From: Poriferisodalis sp965208895
GTDB taxonomy: Bacteria; Actinomycetota; Acidimicrobiia; Acidimicrobiales; Poriferisodalaceae
NCBI RefSeq assembly: GCF_965208895.1
Contig: NZ_OZ242363.1
Location: 3,658,001 to 3,722,000, forward strand
Length of the DNA stretch: 64,000 nucleotides
Reading direction: 5' to 3'
Shown piece by piece: positions 40,668-48,979 of this stretch (position 1 is its first letter; every line of letters begins with the position of its first letter). The notes under the pieces are model-generated. The model saw only the letters and a program-made list of their open reading frames with translations, was not told where the DNA came from and did not search any database. Both the position numbers and the translations under genes were made by a program.

Positions 40668-41936
40668 ATGACCCGAACGCACCCCACCACAGCGAGCTGG
40701 GCACCGCTCGGCGATCCCGAGATCGATGCCGTGCTGGCAGCCGAACTCGAGCGCCAGATGACGACGATCCAACTCATCGCCTCGGAGAACTTCGCATCGC
40801 CCGCAGTGATGGCGGCGACCGGAAGCGTGCTCACCAACAAGTACAGCGAGGGCTACCCCCGGCGCCGCTACTACGGCGGCAACGTCAACGCAGATGCCGC
40901 CGAGCAGCTCGCCATCGATCGGGTCAAGGCGCTGTTCGGCGCTGAGCATGCGAACGTGCAGCCCCATTCGGGCTCGCAGGCAAACGCTGCTGTGTACTTG
41001 GCGCTCCTCGACATCGGCGACACGGTGATGGGCATGAGCCTCGACCAAGGCGGGCACCTGACCCATGGTTCGCCCGTCAATGTCAGCGGGCGGCTCTACA
41101 ACTTCGTGAGCTACGGCCTGACGCCCAGCGACGAGCGGATCGACTACGACGCCATGGCCGAGTTGGCCCGCGAGCATCGGCCCAGGCTGATCGTGGCGGG
41201 CGCGACGGCATATCCCCGCCGCATCGACCCAGTGCCGTTCCGCGAAATCTGCGACGAGATCGGCGCGGTCTTCATGTTCGATGCAGCCCACATTGCCGGG
41301 CTGATCGTCGGCGGCGTGCACCCGAATCCGGTGCCGGTTGCCGACATCGTCACCTTCACGACGCACAAGACGATGCGCGGGCCGCGCGGCGGGACGATCC
41401 TGTGCACTCAGGAATACGCCAAGCGCATCGACTCAGCGGTGTTCCCCGGCAGCCAGGGCGGCCCGCTCGATCATGCTGTCGCTGCCAAGGCGGTGGGCTT
41501 CGCCGAGGCAGCGCGCCCCTCCTTCGCCGCGTACCAGGCCCGCATCGTCGAGAACGCGGCCGCTCTGGCAGACGCACTCGCACATCACGGCTTCCGGCTG
41601 GTCTCGGGCGGTACCGACAATCACCTGCTGCTCATCGACCTGCGCACCTTCGACGCTGACTTGACGGGCAAGGCGGCCCAGGAAGCGCTCGACGCGGCCG
41701 GCGTCACGCTGAACCGCAACGCCATCCCTGACGACCCTCGCTCGCCGTTCGTGACGAGCGGACTGCGGATGGGCACCCCGTCGGTCACCACCCAAGGCAT
41801 GGGACCAGACGAGATGGCGAAGATCGCCGAGTTCACAGCGCGAGTGCTGCGCACCCCCGACGACGCAGCCGTCATCGCCCAAGTGCGCGCCGAAGTCGCC
41901 GAACTCTGCGCTGCCTTCCCGCCCTACGACCGCTGA
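40668..41936 (+). CDS. glyA: Serine hydroxymethyltransferase
   Basis: A 422-residue PLP enzyme that interconverts serine and glycine with tetrahydrofolate, the main source of one-carbon units. NKYSEGYPRRRYYGG, VQPHSGSQANAAVYLALLDI, FDAAHIAGLIVGGVHPNP and the PLP Lys in VTFTTHKTMRGPRGG (about residue 235) are all present. The C-terminal domain is complete (GLRMGTPSVTTQGMGPDEM), unlike in the second copy. AAGGAG lies 9 nt before ATG 40668. This copy should supply the activity. Confidence 0.96.
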   Translation: MTRTHPTTASWAPLGDPEIDAVLAAELERQMTTIQLIASENFASPAVMAATGSVLTNKYSEGYPRRRYYGGNVNADAAEQLAIDRVKALFGAEHANVQPHSGSQANAAVYLALLDIGDTVMGMSLDQGGHLTHGSPVNVSGRLYNFVSYGLTPSDERIDYDAMAELAREHRPRLIVAGATAYPRRIDPVPFREICDEIGAVFMFDAAHIAGLIVGGVHPNPVPVADIVTFTTHKTMRGPRGGTILCTQEYAKRIDSAVFPGSQGGPLDHAVAAKAVGFAEAARPSFAAYQARIVENAAALADALAHHGFRLVSGGTDNHLLLIDLRTFDADLTGKAAQEALDAAGVTLNRNAIPDDPRSPFVTSGLRMGTPSVTTQGMGPDEMAKIAEFTARVLRTPDDAAVIAQVRAEVAELCAAFPPYDR

Positions 41937-42104
41937 AGCGTCACGCGCGGTCGGAGCCGTTGCGGTCCGCGGCAGCGAGCGCTCGGCCATGCTGTCGCGG
42001 CTGAGCCGGGCATGGGGGGGTTGCAGGCCTCCGGCTCGGGCGAACCAGCCGTCCAGGCCGAGGTTGCGGCTGGGCTGGGTATTGGTGGTGTTGGGGTGCG
42101 GGGG

Positions 42105-42236
42105 TCAGTCTTCGGTCTGTTCGGCGGTCCAGCGGTCGGCGTGGGCGCGGGCTTGGCGGTCGTGTTCGATGGTTCGCAGCAGGGACTGCACTGACGAGCG
42201 CGTCCAGTGTGTGTTGCCGGTGGGCGTGCGGATGAC
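42105..42236 (-). pseudogene. Serine recombinase 3'-end relic 1
   Basis: Reads TPTGNTHWTRSSVQSLLRTI then EHDRQARAHADRWTAEQTED and a stop, matching the last 43 residues of the recombinase at 48980-49714. The upstream part is missing and is replaced by a fragment of an exported-protein gene. Nothing else is recognised in 41937-42104 apart from a GGGGGGTTGCAGG motif shared with the region before 48980. Confidence 0.8.
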
Positions 42237-42282
42237 GGGCTCGGCTGCCATCACTCTGTGTCGGGGCATCAGCATGGCGGGG
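42237..42282 (+). pseudogene. Fragment of exported-protein gene copy B
   Basis: About 45 bp encoding GLGCHHSVSGHQHGGG, nearly identical to the His-rich patch GLGCHHSVPGHQHGGG of copy B. It is fused directly to the recombinase relic in the opposite orientation. Confidence 0.65.
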
Positions 42283-42443
42283 GCGATGAGCGCTGCGACC
42301 AGAACGAGAAGGCGAATTCGGAGTGCCGCTCTACGGTCACTCATGCCCGTGATTGCGAGATGTGAGATTGCTCAGTCGCTGGCGAGCCTGATTGGCGGCT
42401 CTTGCCCTAGTTCGCACAGGAAAGAAAACAGCCCGCAGGCGGG

Positions 42444-42449
42444 TATTGT
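42444..42449 (+). promoter_or_regulatory. Leaderless -10 box (TATTGT)
   Basis: TATTGT, exactly 6 nt before GTG 42456. Confidence 0.6.
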
Positions 42450-42455
42450 GTGCCT

Positions 42456-43448
42456 GTGCAGGCGATGGAGCATGTGAACGCGGAGCAGCTCCTGATTTCG
42501 GTCAGATGGCCTGAAGAGCCAGCGTGTCCTTCCTGCGGAGGAAGCGCCCGTCTTGTCTCAGGCGTTGACAGTGATCGCGAGTGGAGCGTTTGGCGGTGTG
42601 TTGGCTGCCGCAAGCGGTTCACGGTCACGACCGGCACGAAGATCCACTCGACGAAGCTTTCGCCGTCGCACTGGCTGGCTGCAGCCAGACTTCCGGACCC
42701 GGCACCGGCAGCCATCGTCGAGGTGATCAGTGTCTCGCATGTCACCGCACGCAGGATCTCGTCAGTCATGTCGCCGGTGAAGGACCTTGTGCTTGTCGAA
42801 AGGCTGGGGCATCTGCTGGGAGACCGGCGTCGGCGAGCCTCGGGCCCGGGCGACCCGTGGCTGGTCGAGCATCTGCCGGCCACGCTGCGCGTGGACGACA
42901 ACCCGCTTGTCTCGTTGAGCGGCGGAACGAAGAGCGTGCTGAACGCGTTGAGGGCGCGGCCATTCGGCGCTACTGCGGCGAAAGTCGCCGAGCTCGCCGA
43001 CGTCTCCTACTCGCAGGCGTCGCGATGCCTTGCTGAACTCGAGCGGCGCGGCTGGGCAGAGCGAACCACCACGGCAATCCAGCGCGGGTACGAACTGCGG
43101 CCTGCGACTCTGTGGGCGCTGTCATGGTCAGACGGCTGCATGGGGGCGCTCGCGTACCTGCGAGACCGGCCGACCCGGCGTGCGAGTGAGGCAGCAGATC
43201 GCGTGCCGCAGCGTTTCTGGCGGCTCTTCTGGTCGGGTGCTTCCGCCGACACGCTGCGAATCTCCCAGCACGGTCTGCACATTGCGGAGACTCTGATCGG
43301 CGGTCGTGATGTGTGCGCAAGGGCGTGGGCGATCTCGACGCTGCCGACGAACGTGCTCCAGGAGTGCCGGACTCTGCGAGGATTCGACACCGGACCGACC
43401 GCCGAGCTGCTCGACGCCGAGCTGGCGCGACGCGCAGTTGCGCCATGA
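42456..43448 (+). CDS. AbiEi-like antitoxin with N-terminal IS1595-type zinc ribbon
   Basis: A 330-residue protein. Residues 24-65 are a zinc ribbon with Cys 24, 27, 48 and 51 (ACPSCGG and WRCVGCRKRFTVTTGTKIHS), strikingly like the ribbon of IS1595/ISXO2 transposases, including the KRFTVTTGT segment. A winged helix follows (about 165-205: GATAAKVAELADVSYSQASR, CLAELERRGWAERT), then a C-terminal domain of AbiEi/type IV antitoxin type. It overlaps the nucleotidyltransferase gene by ATGA, so the pair is coupled. Probable role: DNA-binding antitoxin. The fused transposase-type ribbon is unusual. Start fixed by TATTGT with 6-nt spacing. Confidence 0.72.
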   Translation: MQAMEHVNAEQLLISVRWPEEPACPSCGGSARLVSGVDSDREWSVWRCVGCRKRFTVTTGTKIHSTKLSPSHWLAAARLPDPAPAAIVEVISVSHVTARRISSVMSPVKDLVLVERLGHLLGDRRRRASGPGDPWLVEHLPATLRVDDNPLVSLSGGTKSVLNALRARPFGATAAKVAELADVSYSQASRCLAELERRGWAERTTTAIQRGYELRPATLWALSWSDGCMGALAYLRDRPTRRASEAADRVPQRFWRLFWSGASADTLRISQHGLHIAETLIGGRDVCARAWAISTLPTNVLQECRTLRGFDTGPTAELLDAELARRAVAP

Positions 43449-44281
43449 GCGAACTCGACGGGCTGGCCGACGTCCTGCCAGGGAATCTGCGCAGCGTATG
43501 GCCTCACGTCGCAGAGTGCGCCAACAGAGTCGGGGGAGTGCTGATGGGCGGAACCGCCGTCGCCATCCACCTACGCCACAGAATCTCGGAAGATCTCGAC
43601 GTCATCACGCTGGAGGACTTCTCCGGCAAGGCGCAGGAGAAACGGCTGCGCGCAGCAGCAAGTGTCGTAGACGTCGAAGAGGTGGCCGACAGCATGTTCC
43701 ATGGCTTCGTCGACGGGGTGAGGGTCGACATCTTCAGGGCACTGCCGACCAACGAAGTGCAGCCATCCGACATGCAATGGGTCGCTCCCCCCACCGAGGT
43801 CGTAGGGATGACTGTCGGCTCGATCCCGGACCTGATGGCCGCCAAGCTCGACGTCATCAGGTTGCGCCCCAAGCTGCGCGACTACTTGGACCTCGCCGCG
43901 ATGGATCAATCCGGCGCCTGCAGCCTCGAGGCGGGCCTCGGCTATTACTGCCGTCGGTTTGGGTACAGCCACCCGCCCCATGTGCTCGAAGAGATAACGC
44001 GACTGCTCGACAGGCCCGGCAAGCTGCCCACTGACCCTGACTACGAGGATCGCCGCGCTGGCGCGCTGGACCACCTGCAAGGGCGCGCACCCGACCTGAG
44101 AGACCGAATCGCCGAAATGCGCGACATCGCTGTCAACGACTCTGTCGCGGGCTCCGCTCAGCGGGTGCGCGAGACCGAACGAGCATCCGACTCGGGGCTG
44201 TGTGGCAAGTGGATGCCCACAGCGGGCACGCATTGTGTTCTTGACCCAGATCACGAGGGGCACTGCCAATCTGAGCGCTAG
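43445..44281 (+). CDS. AbiEii-like nucleotidyltransferase toxin
   Basis: A 278-residue protein. GGVLMGGTAVAIHLRHRISE followed by DLDVIT is the nucleotidyltransferase signature (GG near 35, Asp 50 and Asp 52), and VDIFRALPT supplies the third acidic strand. IPDLMAAKLDVIRLRPKLRD and YLDLAAMD are the conserved MAxKLxAlxxRxKxRDYxDL block of AbiEii/DUF1814 toxins. Such toxins add nucleotides to tRNA or act in phage abortive infection. A C-terminal add-on LCGKWMPTAGTHCVLDPDHE-GHC looks like a small zinc knuckle. It begins in the ATGA overlap with the antitoxin; its TAG stop lies in a CTAG where a MITE relic starts. Confidence 0.82.
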   Translation: MSELDGLADVLPGNLRSVWPHVAECANRVGGVLMGGTAVAIHLRHRISEDLDVITLEDFSGKAQEKRLRAAASVVDVEEVADSMFHGFVDGVRVDIFRALPTNEVQPSDMQWVAPPTEVVGMTVGSIPDLMAAKLDVIRLRPKLRDYLDLAAMDQSGACSLEAGLGYYCRRFGYSHPPHVLEEITRLLDRPGKLPTDPDYEDRRAGALDHLQGRAPDLRDRIAEMRDIAVNDSVAGSAQRVRETERASDSGLCGKWMPTAGTHCVLDPDHEGHCQSER

Positions 44282-44408
44282 GAGACTGCTGATTTATTCG
44301 CTCCGATTTCAGCGTGCAGGGGGGGCTGTCAGAAGGGCCATCGTGAAGAGTCTCAGGATTCCGCCTGCGGGCTTTGGGCCTCGCGAGTTTGTTGAGTCTG
44401 TCCGGAAC
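44278..44408. mobile_element. Decayed MITE-like element 3
   Basis: Begins CTAGGAGACTGCTGATTTAT, identical to the left end of element 1, and continues with a degenerate CCTGCGGGCTTTGGG core. The right end is not clear (possibly TTGTTGAGTCTGTCC). The left CTAG contains the toxin's TAG stop. Confidence 0.55.
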
Positions 44409-44409
44409 T

Positions 44410-44424
44410 AATCGAACAGTTCAA
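44410..44424. repeat. 15-bp flanking repeat, left of the Fic gene
   Basis: AATCGAACAGTTCAA, repeated with one change at 45674-45688. It includes the Fic stop codon. Confidence 0.4.
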
Positions 44425-45509
44425 ACCATCGAGCCATCTTCGTCGCCTGGGGACGGCGTCTCCTCAACCCCCGCCCTGCTGTGGGAAACGCGCCGATAGC
44501 GGGATTCCAGATACTCGTCGACCCATCGCCGACTGCTTCGCCAGCGGCCATCACCTCCGCGAGTCGCCTGAAGCCGCCCACGATTCGCCGCCGCTCGAAG
44601 CGCCACCTCGCTGGTGTCGCCGGTTGCCAAGGCCTCCAGTGGCACGAGACGGGCCGGTCCGGCGACGGCGGGAAGAACAAATCGGTACAGGCTGTCCAAG
44701 ACAGCGCGAGCGAGCATCGCACCGAGCGGACCGGGGACGCCGTCGTCGGCCCGTCGCAGTGCTCGGAGGTACCGGTCACGATCTCGCTTGTAGATGATCG
44801 CCGGAGGAAAACCGAGCCGTACGAGCACCAGATTGAGGACCAATCGTCCGGTTCGCCCGTTCCCGTCCAGAAACGGGTGTATCTGCTCGAAGCGACAATG
44901 GACTGAGGCCAAGTCATCCGGGAAGTGAAGCTCGGCGGGGTCGAGCGCATTGACTTGCTGCGCCCATGCTGTCATCTCGGCCCCGATGAGAGGCGATGAG
45001 ACCGGAGTCATGCCTTCGGGGAACGGGTGGATCTCATGCTCGCGATAGTTGCCGGGCCTCTCGGCGCGTGTCGCGTTCGGGTGAGGCGCTACCTCCCAAA
45101 CCGGCGAAAGCGCAGCACGGTGGATTTCCCGGACTTCTGCGAGAGTCACGATCTGCTTGTGCCGGCTGAGCCCGACAGGGCGAACCGCTTGGGCGTACAC
45201 CCACTCGGCCGCGTCGCCGTACCCTCTGACTTCCAAGTACTCATTGAGTTCCTTGTTGCCGACCGCCCGCCCTTCCGCAAGCAATCGCTCCACTTGCTTG
45301 AGTACGAGCGTGTTGCCTTCCAGAGCGGTCGAGTGGTGCGCCTCCTCATACCACATGCCCTTCCAGATATCGCTGGCTTCTTCGGGAAGAGGAAGCCCGC
45401 CGAGGTTCTTTCGCAACTCATTGACCTGGATCTGAAGGCGCTCGTAGACCTCTGAGTGCGACGGGCGGCCGGGTCCCGGGCGACGGATGGCCTCGGAACG
45501 GTCCGTCAC
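44421..45509 (-). CDS. Fic family protein (AMPylator-type)
   Basis: A 362-residue protein. The Fic core motif is complete: HPFLDGNGRTGR (about residues 212-223), with the catalytic His and anion-binding Gly/Asn/Arg. An N-terminal inhibitory motif HSTALEGN (about 59-66; [ST]xxxE[GN]) marks a class II, self-inhibited Fic. EEAHHSTALEGNTLVLKQVE and NYREHEIHPFPEG are typical of the long Fic/DUF4172-like group, and the C-terminus holds a winged-helix-like region. Expected to transfer AMP to a Tyr, Ser or Thr of a target protein; target unknown. GTG 45509 is the first start. It is a single-gene module between 15-bp repeats. Confidence 0.88.
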   Translation of the reverse strand: MTDRSEAIRRPGPGRPSHSEVYERLQIQVNELRKNLGGLPLPEEASDIWKGMWYEEAHHSTALEGNTLVLKQVERLLAEGRAVGNKELNEYLEVRGYGDAAEWVYAQAVRPVGLSRHKQIVTLAEVREIHRAALSPVWEVAPHPNATRAERPGNYREHEIHPFPEGMTPVSSPLIGAEMTAWAQQVNALDPAELHFPDDLASVHCRFEQIHPFLDGNGRTGRLVLNLVLVRLGFPPAIIYKRDRDRYLRALRRADDGVPGPLGAMLARAVLDSLYRFVLPAVAGPARLVPLEALATGDTSEVALRAAANRGRLQATRGGDGRWRSSRRWVDEYLESRYRRVSHSRAGVEETPSPGDEDGSMV

Positions 45510-45847
45510 GTCGCTTCAACCGTTCCGAGACTGCAACACGTAGCAACAGCGGTCCTGGCGCGAGATTTCAATTGTTGCGTCTGCACCGATGTGAATCTAG
45601 CGCGCAAATTCGAAGACCTTGCGGTTCTCGTGCTACGACACCGTCCGGCAATCTGTCGCGGCAGAGCCAAACCAATTGAACAGTTCAACTTCAACCTCGG
45701 ATGTGCATCCTGCGAGGCAGGTCGATCATTCCTGCCGCATCAGCTGCCGCGGCGCTGACGAGGACCCGTCCATTGGTCCAGTTGATTCACCCTGGGATTT
45801 GCGCAGCCTCGTACTTGAGGGGCGGCGACGGCTGCGAGACTTGCACG
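45510..45847. other. Intergenic region with palindrome and flanking repeat
   Basis: No gene is supported. It contains the 15-bp repeat AATTGAACAGTTCAA (45674-45688), which is also a TTGAAC-A-GTTCAA dyad, and the junction at 45811 where the rpiB-glyA duplication begins. Confidence 0.5.
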
Positions 45848-47393
45848 GTGGCTCACCGCAACCCCCATGCCTCTCCGCCGCTGACGATCGCGCTTGCTGC
45901 CGATCACGCTGGCTGGGAGCTGAAGGATCGCTTGGCGCAGCATCTGCGCGGCAGCGGATATGAGGTGGTGGACTTGGGCACCAATGGCCCGGAGTCGGTC
46001 GACTATCCCGATTTCGGCGAGGCCGTCGCCAAGTTGGTGGCGAACCGGACGGCAGACATCGGTGTGGCGGTGTGCGGCAGCGGCATCGGCATCGCGATGG
46101 CCGCCGGCAAGGTGGCCGGAGTCCGTGCGGCCACTGTTCACGACGAGACATCGGCTCGGCTTGCCCGTGAGCACAACGACGCCAACGTGATCTGTCTCGG
46201 CGCCCGTCTCGTGGATGCCGGCGGGGCGCTGGCCGCTCTCGATGCGTACCTTGCAGCGGCGTTCGAAGGCGGACGCCATCAGCGGCGGGTGGACAAGATC
46301 GACGCACTCGGCCGTCGCTGAGACGGCCTGAGCATTCGAAGCCGAACTGAGGCACCCCGCACTCGACGCGCATCCCAAGGAGACACAGCTTCATGACCGC
46401 AACGCACCCCGCAGCAGCGAGTTGGGCGCCGCTCGGCGATCCCGAGATCGATGCCGTGCTGGCAGCCGAGTTCGGGCGCCAGATGACGACGATCCAACTC
46501 ATCGCGTCGGAGAACTTCGCATCTCCCGCGGTGATGGCGGCGACCGGAAGCGTGCTCACCAACAAGTACAGCGAGGGCTACCCCCGGCGCCGCTACTACG
46601 GCGGCAACGTCAACGCAGATGCCGCCGAGCAGCTCGCCATCGATCGGGTCAAGGCGCTGTTCGGCGCTGAGCATGCGAACGTGCAGCCCCATTCGGGCTC
46701 GCAGGCAAACGCTGCTGTGTACTTGGCGCTCCTCGACATCGGCGACACGGTGATGGGCATGAGCCTCGACCAAGGCGGGCACCTGACCCATGGTTCGCCC
46801 GTCAATGTCAGCGGGCGGCTCTACAACTTCGTGAGCTACGGCCTGACGCCCAGCGACGAGCGGATCGACTACGACGCCATGGCCGAGTTGGCCCGCGAGC
46901 ATCGGCCCAGGCTGATCGTGGCGGGCGCGACGGCATATCCCCGCCGCATCGACCCAGTGCCGTTCCGCGAAATCTGCGACGAGATCGGCGCGGTCTTCAT
47001 GTTCGATGCAGCCCACATTGCCGGGCTGATCGTCGGCGGCGTGCACCCGAATCCGGTGCCGGTTGCCGACATCGTCACCTTCACGACGCACAAGACGATG
47101 CGCGGGCCGCGCGGCGGGACGATCCTGTGCACTCAGGAATACGCCAAGCGCATCGACTCAGCGGTGTTCCCCGGCAGCCAGGGCGGCCCGCTCGATCATG
47201 CTGTCGCTGCCAAGGCGGTGGGCTTCGCCGAGGCAGCGCGCCCCTCCTTCGCCGCGTACCAGGCCCGCATCGTCGAGAACGCGGCCGCTCTGGCAGACGC
47301 ACTCGCACATCACGGCTTCCGGCTGGTCTCGGGCGGTACCGACAATCACCTGCTGCTCATCGACCTGCGCACCTTCGACGCCGACCTGACCGG
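45811..47393 (+). repeat. rpiB-glyA duplication, copy 2
   Basis: Counterpart of 40086-41668. It ends inside glyA, at the junction with recombinase relic 2. Confidence 0.9.
45848..46321 (+). CDS. rpiB: Ribose-5-phosphate isomerase B, second copy
   Basis: 157 residues, with all active-site motifs intact (VAVCGSGIGIAMAAGK, AATVHDETSARLAREHNDAN). It differs from the 40123 copy at a few positions, such as GEAVAKLVANR for GEAVGQAVANR, and VDAGGALAAL for VDPGGAVAAL. Amino acids in the active site are unchanged, so it is probably functional. GAGACT lies 6 nt before the GTG. It precedes the truncated glyA copy. Confidence 0.88.
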   Translation: MAHRNPHASPPLTIALAADHAGWELKDRLAQHLRGSGYEVVDLGTNGPESVDYPDFGEAVAKLVANRTADIGVAVCGSGIGIAMAAGKVAGVRAATVHDETSARLAREHNDANVICLGARLVDAGGALAALDAYLAAAFEGGRHQRRVDKIDALGRR

Positions 47394-47514
47394 AATCAGT
47401 CGTCGGCCTGCTCGGCGGTCCAGCGGTCGGCCTGGACGCGAGCTCGGCTGTCGTGCTCGATGGTTCGCAGCAGAGACTGCGCCGATGAGCGTTTCCATTG
47501 TGTATTGCCGGTAG
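46393..47514 (+). pseudogene. glyA second copy, 3'-truncated
   Basis: Residues 1-333 equal GlyA, with small differences in the first 30 residues (LAAEFGRQM for LAAELERQM). After TFDADLTG the frame runs into recombinase relic 2 read antisense, adding about 40 unrelated residues. The C-terminal domain, needed for folding of the dimer and the folate site, is missing although the PLP Lys is present. The protein of 373 residues is very unlikely to be active. Confidence 0.88.
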
Positions 47515-47551
47515 GCGTGCGGGTGCCGGTCTCGGTGAGCGCGGCGGCGAT
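47396..47551 (-). pseudogene. Serine recombinase 3'-end relic 2
   Basis: On the minus strand IAAALTETGTRTPTGNTQWK continues to RTIEHDSRARVQADRW-TAEQADD and a stop. It matches the last 52 residues of the recombinase at 48980-49714 with several substitutions. Its left end is the junction with the truncated glyA. Confidence 0.8.
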
Positions 47552-47584
47552 GAGACCCTGCTTGCGTGGGCGTCCGGGGTGGCC

Positions 47585-48727
47585 TCAGTCGGACATCTTT
47601 GGCGGCAGCTCTCGGGGGTCGAGCGGCATGTCTCGGATCCAGGCTCGTGCTGCGTGGTGGGCGAGGTCGACGCGGCCGCGTGCGGTCGGCACGACCATGC
47701 CTGCGCGAATGAGCCGCTGTCGGTAGACGCCTGCGTAGCTGACATCCACGTCTAGGCGTTGCGCTATCTCAGCGAGGCGCGACTCGCCGTCGTCGGCTGC
47801 CATTGCCCTCAGGAAGCGTCGGTCGATCGGCGACAGGTCACGCCAAGTGGGCGCCAGCACGTGGCGGCTCACGCGTCGATTCGCCTCGGCTAAGCCCGAT
47901 TCGACGTGCTCGCGGGTGATCAATGACGACCCGGCCGGTGCCGCAGCCCACGTGTAGAAGCCGACGAGCTGCACCATGAATGCATAGCCAGAGGTGGCGA
48001 GGCTTGCTGCGTCAAGCGCTTGGTCATCGATCGCGCGACCCTGTTCCTCGATCGGGGCCGAGAGCGCTAAGCGCGTGTCGGCGCGGTTGAGCTGGCCTAT
48101 GTCGTGCCGTGAACAGCGATGAAGGAATGCCGACCGGTCCTCGGTCTCGATGTACTCCTCGAACGGCGGCAGCGCTGCGCCCGCGAAAGCGATCGGCCGC
48201 TGCTCACGTCGGCACACGTGCTGCATGACCGACCCGAATTCTCGGATCTCGTGCCGGTCTGCGCTGAGCAACTCGTCGACAGTGATCATCAAGCCGGTGG
48301 CCTCGTTCGCGAGGAGGTCGCCCAGGTCGCTGAGCGCTTCGCGCAGACTCTCGGCGGCATCGGGCGGTGGTGCGTCCCCGAAGTCTGCTCCGAGACTGAA
48401 CGCCTGCACCGAGCGCACGCGGCGTTTCTGCGGTCCGGTGAGCGCATGGATGTGGCGGATGGCCGCCCTTTCGATCCGTGCAATCATGCCGGACCTGCTG
48501 GCGTCCTCGGAAATCGTCAGCCAGCCCTGCTCACGGGCGACATCTTCGGCGGCATTGAGCATGACCGTCTTGCCGGCGCCTCGAACACCGAAGAAGATCG
48601 TGGTGTAGTCGGGATGGGTTGTCCCGGTGATCAGCGCTTCATGGATCGTGTCCAAGATGTCGCCGCGTCCAGCCATGACCGGCGGCGCGCTGCCGAACGT
48701 CGGGGCGAACGGGTTCGATCCATTCAT
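47585..48727 (-). CDS. AAA/STAND-type ATPase with winged helix
   Basis: A 380-residue protein. The N-terminal APPVMAGRGDILDTIHEAL resembles the entry of Orc1/Cdc6-like and archaeal-type ATPases; Walker A is GVRGAGKT (47-54), Walker B is GLMITVDE (145-152), and a sensor-like IAFAGAALPPFEEY follows. The C-terminal part (about 300-370) is a winged helix: LAEIAQRLDVDVSYAGVYRQ, RLIRAGMVVPTARGRVDL. ATG 48727 has GAGG upstream; a longer frame to 48949 lacks support. Such ATPases in islands often act as regulators or with DNA-processing genes; no partner is certain here. It ends 34 bp from recombinase relic 2. Confidence 0.75.
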   Translation of the reverse strand: MNGSNPFAPTFGSAPPVMAGRGDILDTIHEALITGTTHPDYTTIFFGVRGAGKTVMLNAAEDVAREQGWLTISEDASRSGMIARIERAAIRHIHALTGPQKRRVRSVQAFSLGADFGDAPPPDAAESLREALSDLGDLLANEATGLMITVDELLSADRHEIREFGSVMQHVCRREQRPIAFAGAALPPFEEYIETEDRSAFLHRCSRHDIGQLNRADTRLALSAPIEEQGRAIDDQALDAASLATSGYAFMVQLVGFYTWAAAPAGSSLITREHVESGLAEANRRVSRHVLAPTWRDLSPIDRRFLRAMAADDGESRLAEIAQRLDVDVSYAGVYRQRLIRAGMVVPTARGRVDLAHHAARAWIRDMPLDPRELPPKMSD

Positions 48728-48779
48728 CGCCGAGTTCGCCTCCTTGGCTCGATGCAACGGTGGATGGCTATTTGTGCTG

Positions 48780-48810
48780 TTTAGTGTATTTGTTTTCTTT
48801 AGTGCATTTG
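48780..48810. repeat. Two 13-bp direct repeats upstream of the AAA ATPase gene
   Basis: TTTAGTGTATTTG (48780-48792) and TTTAGTGCATTTG (48798-48810), 18 bp apart, in an AT-rich island about 55-85 bp before ATG 48727. They look like tandem protein-binding sites in the promoter. 48811-48979 shows no gene. Confidence 0.5.
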
Positions 48811-48979
48811 CGGCTTTTGTCTTGCCGCCAGATGGGCGACGCACAACTCGACCTCGATGCCGCTGGCCCAGCGTGTTCCGGCGGAGTCGGCGTGTCGAAA
48901 GCCGAATATCACGAGCTGCACGAGAGCTGGCCGCAGCCGACCCGGGCAATGGGGGGTTGCAGGTGTTGTGGTGCCGGTA

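Larger units (their letters stand above)
40086..41668 (+). repeat. rpiB-glyA duplication, copy 1
   Basis: 1.58 kb matching 45811-47393 with a constant offset of 5725 bp and no indels. The first 700 bp differ at scattered positions; from about 40810 to 41655 I see no mismatch. Confidence 0.9.

Noticed and set aside
46393..47514. A functional second serine hydroxymethyltransferase
   Set aside because: The last 90 residues of the enzyme are missing and replaced by an antisense recombinase fragment.
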